Assembly (NCBI RefSeq): GCF_900142255.1 | Contig: NZ_FRAF01000004.1 | Location: 1 to 64,000 of the forward strand | Origin: Alicyclobacillus tolerans | GTDB taxonomy: Bacteria; Bacillota; Bacilli; Alicyclobacillales; Alicyclobacillaceae | Length of the DNA: 64,000 nt | Direction: 5' to 3' | Shown: piece after piece, positions 60,641-64,000 of the stretch | How the letters are laid out: each line of letters starts with the position of its first letter | How positions within the stretch are numbered: position 1 is the first letter of the stretch | Position numbers and translations under genes: made by a program | Notes under the pieces: model-generated | Databases searched by the model: none | The model's input: the letters and a program-made list of their open reading frames with translations, nothing else | What the model was told of the DNA's origin: nothing

Positions 60641-61663
60641 ATGCTGGCTGTCCTTTTTTCTCAAGAAAAGGGTCTGTATGTGGATACGGTGGACGATCCG
60701 GTTTTAACTTCCGAGGAAGTGCTTGTTCAAGTTGAAGCGTGTGGAGTTTGTGGATCCGATCGTCAAGTGGTTGAGGGTCGGATGCCCTTGCCATTTGGTT
60801 CTCCTGTTCCGGCAGTGTTAGGTCATGAGATTGCGGGCAGGATTTGCGACGCTAACGCTTCTTCAGTCCATTCATCCGTGCTGGTCTACCCATTTGTACC
60901 TTGTGGGCAATGTCGACTTTGTCAAACAGGATACCATCATCTCTGTCTTCAGCAAAAGGTAATTGGTTATCAGATGTGGGGCGGCTATGCTGAATTGGTC
61001 AAAGTGCCGAAATCACAATTGATTCCTTATGATGGTGTCCGATTGACTCCAGAAGTTGCTGCTCTATTGGTGGATGCTTTTGCAACACCCTATCACGCAA
61101 TTCGTCAATCTCATCTTGAAGCGGGCATGACGGCGTTAGTGCTTGGTGCCGGAGGACTGGGTGTAGCGGCTGTGATGCTTTTGCACGTACTGGGTGTGCG
61201 GGCCATGGGACTTTCGAGTCGCACAGAAGGTTTAGCTTTGTTTGAACGGGCTGGAGCCGAACAGGTGGAAAGTCTGGAAACGGATGCGCGCGCACTGGGT
61301 AGACAGATTCGACGTTGGTCGGGCGGTGGAGTTGATGTGGTGTTGGATACCTACGGAAATTCTCGCTCGTTACAAACAGCGCTTGATTTTGTTCGTCCTG
61401 GCGGTTCAGTGATGGTTCTGGGCATGCACGATGGGGACGTCCAGATTGCTCAGATGCAACAGTTTGTTCGCAAAGGAATTACGGTTACGGGCAGTTATGC
61501 TTCAGAAAAGGTTGAAATTGTAGAACTCATTTCTATGGCGGAACAAGGGATTCTCAATAGTCACGCAATGATTGAGCGTGTAACAACACTTCATGAATTG
61601 CCACAGGTGTTTGAAACAGACACCCGTAGTGCCGGCAGAATAGTGGTAAAACCCACTGAATGA
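60641..61663 (+). CDS. Zinc-dependent medium-chain alcohol dehydrogenase
   Basis: In this 340-residue MDR enzyme the catalytic zinc ligands lie in EACGVCGSDRQV and LGHEIAG; the structural zinc Cys set is in CGQCRLCQTGYHHLC (about 86-100). The cofactor motif is LVLGAGGLGVAAVML. Relatives include the hydroxycyclohexene-carboxyl-CoA dehydrogenases of ring metabolism, so a ring alcohol thioester is a fair guess. Only three bases separate it from the acyl-CoA dehydrogenase gene, and the last SDR follows 43 bp later. Confidence 0.9.
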   Translation: MLAVLFSQEKGLYVDTVDDPVLTSEEVLVQVEACGVCGSDRQVVEGRMPLPFGSPVPAVLGHEIAGRICDANASSVHSSVLVYPFVPCGQCRLCQTGYHHLCLQQKVIGYQMWGGYAELVKVPKSQLIPYDGVRLTPEVAALLVDAFATPYHAIRQSHLEAGMTALVLGAGGLGVAAVMLLHVLGVRAMGLSSRTEGLALFERAGAEQVESLETDARALGRQIRRWSGGGVDVVLDTYGNSRSLQTALDFVRPGGSVMVLGMHDGDVQIAQMQQFVRKGITVTGSYASEKVEIVELISMAEQGILNSHAMIERVTTLHELPQVFETDTRSAGRIVVKPTE

Positions 61664-61706
61664 GTTGTGCATGCGCGGCTTACAAAGCGAGGGGGAAACG
61701 ATTGGC

Positions 61707-62480
61707 ATGAGCAGCCATAGCCAACAACGGCGGTATAAAGATAAAGTAGTCTGCGTGAGCGGGAGTTCAAGAGGGATTGGGAAACAGCTGGCACTTGCTT
61801 ATGCACAGGAAGGTGCTGACGTAGTCATTCACTACTTTCGCAACGGCGAAGCAGCACGCGAAGTGGTAGCTGAAGTGGAGAAAATGGGCAGACGGGCGCT
61901 GATGGTCAAAGCTAACCTTGCTGAAGAACATAAAATTCATTCCATGTTTGACGAGATTGAAAAATATTACGGCAAATTGGATGTCTATGTGCATAATGCG
62001 GCTTCTGGACGAAATCGTAAGGCGTTAGACGTGGATGTCAAAGGTTGGGATTGGACGCAAAATGTCAATGCTCGGTCACTGCTCATAGCTGCACAGCGTG
62101 CAGTGCCCTTGATGGCTGAAGGAAGTAGTTTATTGGCCATATCTTCGTTTGGGTCCGATCACGTTTTTCCCTTTTATACATCTGTTGGAGCTTCAAAGGC
62201 AGCCATTGAATCTCTGATTCGCTATCTGGCCATCGAATTGGCGCCGCAGCGCATTAACGCGAATGCAATTTCGGCAGGAGCGGTAGAAACAGGCGCTTTG
62301 GAACATTTTCCGGAAATTGAACGTACTTGGGAGCAAGTGAAAGAGCGACTTCCATATCATCGGATGGTCACTTCCGAAGATGTGGCTCATTTGGCACTGT
62401 TTTTGACATCAAAAGAAGCAGAAATGATACGAGGTCAAACCATTCGCATGGATGGAGGCATTACACTGCTTGTTCCTTAG
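61707..62480 (+). CDS. FabL-type enoyl reductase-like SDR (Yx6K), cluster copy 2
   Basis: The 257-residue protein has the Rossmann motif SGSSRGIGKQLALAYAQEGADVV and NAASGRN at the NNAG position. Its catalytic FYTSVGASKAAIESLIRYLA has Tyr and Lys six residues apart. The C-terminal MIRGQTIRMDGGITLLVP is very close to the end of B. subtilis FabL, as is the HFPEIE segment. FabL reduces enoyl-ACP; ChcA, the Streptomyces 1-cyclohexenylcarbonyl-CoA reductase, is also an SDR. This is the best candidate for the last reduction to the cyclohexanecarboxyl ester. ATG 61707 follows GAGGGGG by about ten bases. Confidence 0.88.
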   Translation: MSSHSQQRRYKDKVVCVSGSSRGIGKQLALAYAQEGADVVIHYFRNGEAAREVVAEVEKMGRRALMVKANLAEEHKIHSMFDEIEKYYGKLDVYVHNAASGRNRKALDVDVKGWDWTQNVNARSLLIAAQRAVPLMAEGSSLLAISSFGSDHVFPFYTSVGASKAAIESLIRYLAIELAPQRINANAISAGAVETGALEHFPEIERTWEQVKERLPYHRMVTSEDVAHLALFLTSKEAEMIRGQTIRMDGGITLLVP

Positions 62481-62594
62481 AGGGAATATTGAGGCGGGCA
62501 GAGGTGGTGTTTCGTTGATCTCGTCAAGCGCAGATGATACAATTCACTTCAATCTGTCACCCTGTCAAGAATGAAATTGAGGTGCTAGAACCCC

Positions 62595-63047
62595 ATGCCT
62601 AACTTTCCGGATGACGTGGTAGAAATAGAATTTTGCCTGCGTCAGATTTATAGCATTGTCAAACGGCGCGGGCGGTCTCTTTTAGAACAGTATGGCATTA
62701 CGCCTCCGCAATTCGATGCGTTGGTGATTCTAAATCGAGACGGCGAATTGACGATTGGTGATTTGAGCAATCGTCTTTATTTAGCATACAGTACAACAAC
62801 TGACCTTGTTGATCGCTTGGAGAGAGCAGATTTTGTTGTTCGTATGCGCGATTCGGAAGATCGCCGGGTAGTACGAGTTCAATTGAAGGCTCACGGTGCA
62901 GAATTAATTGAGCGCGTCCTCGATGCTCGGAGGGCTTACCTTGGATCTGTTTTGCAAGCTGTCTCTGCAGAGGAAAAATCTCGCATATTGGAAGTCCTCG
63001 AACTCCTGAACAGGCGCATGTCGGAAGAGGTGCAGTTTAAAGGATAA
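62595..63047 (+). CDS. MarR-family transcriptional regulator
   Basis: The 150-residue protein has the winged helix ITPPQFDALVILNRDGELTIGDLSNRLYLAYSTTTDLVDRLERADFVVRMRDSEDRRVVRVQL, with DRR in the wing (about residue 92), framed by dimer helices. GAGGTG precedes the ATG. It lies 25 bp before racE. It could regulate racE, the cluster upstream, or itself; there is no clear operator. Confidence 0.88.
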   Translation: MPNFPDDVVEIEFCLRQIYSIVKRRGRSLLEQYGITPPQFDALVILNRDGELTIGDLSNRLYLAYSTTTDLVDRLERADFVVRMRDSEDRRVVRVQLKAHGAELIERVLDARRAYLGSVLQAVSAEEKSRILEVLELLNRRMSEEVQFKG

Positions 63048-63072
63048 CATCCACAAGAGAAATGAGGAAAAT

Positions 63073-63906
63073 ATGTTGAACAGCAACGCGCCTATCGGAG
63101 TGTTCGATTCTGGCATTGGCGGTCTCACTGTGGCTACAGAAATCATTCGTGCTCTGCCGAATGAATCTATCATCTATGTGGGCGATCACGCTCGTTGTCC
63201 TTACGGTGAAAAACACGCTGATGAAGTTCGGCGCTATGCCGTTGAAATCTGTAATTATTTTTGTGCTTTAGGTGTTAAGTTAATTGTTATTGCTTGTAAT
63301 ACTGCCACTGCGGTTGCGTTGCGTTATTTGCAAATGCATCTCCCCATCCCTGTATTAGGTGTTGTCAAACCGGGTGCTGAAGCGGCTGTATCCCATTCCA
63401 TTTCGAAGAGAATAGGCGTCATTGGTACGCCGTTAACAATAGAATCATGTATTTACACACAGGCTGTGCACCAACTGTTGCCAGAAGCGATTGTCCATTC
63501 TCAAGCTTGTCCTGCTTTCGTTCCGCTGGTGGAAGCGGGGAAGTGGGATGGAGCAGAAGTAGAATCTATAGTTCGTCAATCACTTGAACCTCTTTTGGAA
63601 AAAAAAATTGATACGCTCATTTTAGGATGCACGCATTACCCATTATTAGAAAAAAGTATTCAAAAAGTAATCGGTCCTAGCATCCAAACTATTTCCTCTG
63701 CGCGTTCTGTCACTCAGTTAGTCCATTCGTTTCTGAGTGAAAGAGAGATGCTCGCCAACGGAACTTCTGAGTCTCGGCATATGTTTTATACGACAGGTCA
63801 GGAATCTTTTATGAATACTGTATTACAATCGTGGTTTGGTTTGAGTGGAGCAACTGTGGCTCATCTAGATATTCACGAATCCTTACAATCCATTTCTAAC
63901 CTTTAA
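63073..63906 (+). CDS. racE: Glutamate racemase
   Basis: It makes D-glutamate for peptidoglycan. The 277 residues start with APIGVFDSGIGGLTV. The two catalytic Cys lie in IACNTATAVAL (about residue 74) and LGCTHYPLLEKSI (about 186), and YVGDHARCPYG is conserved. The extra tail after about residue 260 is short. TGAGGAAA precedes the ATG. It is followed by rdgB, a common pairing in Bacillales. Confidence 0.97.
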   Translation: MLNSNAPIGVFDSGIGGLTVATEIIRALPNESIIYVGDHARCPYGEKHADEVRRYAVEICNYFCALGVKLIVIACNTATAVALRYLQMHLPIPVLGVVKPGAEAAVSHSISKRIGVIGTPLTIESCIYTQAVHQLLPEAIVHSQACPAFVPLVEAGKWDGAEVESIVRQSLEPLLEKKIDTLILGCTHYPLLEKSIQKVIGPSIQTISSARSVTQLVHSFLSEREMLANGTSESRHMFYTTGQESFMNTVLQSWFGLSGATVAHLDIHESLQSISNL

Positions 63907-63939
63907 TCTTGTGGTATTTTATAAAATTCAAATATCTGC

Positions 63940-64000
63940 ATGGAGGTTTTTTTTCTGCAAATTTGCGTGGCTACAAAAAATAAGCACAAATTTGAAGAAT
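63940..64000 (+). CDS. rdgB: XTP/dITP diphosphatase (RdgB/HAM1), 3'-truncated by window edge
   Basis: Only the first 20 codons are visible. The frame reads LQICVATKNKHKFEE, the canonical ATxNxxKxxE start of HAM1 proteins, which remove non-canonical purine triphosphates. GGAGG at 63942-63946 would suit the CTG at 63955 as start, while an in-frame ATG at 63940 overlaps that site; the true start is unsettled. The position after racE is the usual one. Confidence 0.85.
   Translation, partial: MEVFFLQICVATKNKHKFEE

Noticed and set aside
50633-62480. Cluster read as a benzoate or cyclohexanecarboxylate degradation pathway
   Set aside because: There is no crotonase, thiolase or ring hydrolase, and a DAHP synthase and an ACP are present, which point to synthesis. 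It remains an alternative if those enzymes lie elsewhere.

Overview
The window reads as the chromosome of an endospore-forming, cobalamin-using member of the Firmicutes, most likely an acidophile of the Alicyclobacillaceae. The evidence is a near-textbook GerE sporulation regulator, GerP-like spore proteins, sigma-K-type promoters, strong AGGAGG ribosome sites with frequent TTG/GTG starts, a gram-positive LexA box, a class II (B12) ribonucleotide reductase, a B558-type succinate dehydrogenase, and a gene cluster that fits omega-cyclohexyl fatty acid synthesis, a lipid trait known from Alicyclobacillus. The genus is inferred; there is no rRNA here.

Layout, left to right. 1-8.2 kb: the tail of a Cys-rich protein, an 84-bp-repeat protein, lexA with its SOS box, a divergent MFS exporter, an OmpR/EnvZ-type two-component pair followed by a secreted coiled-coil protein, a fatty acid hydroxylase-type membrane enzyme, and a 54-residue gene hidden on the minus strand. 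8.2-15 kb: tRNA-Leu, dapF, a three-gene lipid-linked sugar operon (GT39-like, GT2, small flippase), an MBL hydrolase, a HAD phosphatase and nrdR. 15-20.4 kb: nrdJ, whose N-terminal half appears internally duplicated, then a GerP-like spore island with an Hsp20 gene inside it. 20.4-34.9 kb: small spore-former genes, TVP38-like and MarR proteins, a GT2-GtrA protein, an LCP ligase, a B12-binding-type protein, ppa, a Ca2+/H+ antiporter, a DUF502 protein, ilvA, hisC and gltX. 34.9-43.5 kb: tRNA-Gln-Glu-Lys behind a perfect sigma-A promoter, an unknown anchored protein coupled to uvrC, sdhCAB and trhO. 43.5-50.6 kb: a GntR-MFS pair, SDR and AKR enzymes, gerE, a thioesterase-SDR pair. 50.6-62.5 kb: the main find, two divergent operons. 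62.5-64 kb: MarR, racE and the start of rdgB.

The 50.6-62.5 kb region contains a DAHP synthase, two AMP-forming acyl ligases, two acyl-CoA dehydrogenases, a 2,4-dienoyl-CoA reductase-type flavoenzyme, an acyl carrier protein, a zinc alcohol dehydrogenase and two FabL-type (Tyr-x6-Lys) enoyl reductase SDRs. It has no crotonase and no thiolase. This set fits reduction of shikimate to cyclohexanecarboxyl-CoA/ACP, the starter of omega-cyclohexyl fatty acids, better than it fits ring degradation. The shared promoter region carries two copies of a TTAnnACCTGATnnTAA element 32 bp apart, resembling the FapR operator of fatty acid synthesis.

Functions are inferred from motifs and remembered family features; no database search was run.
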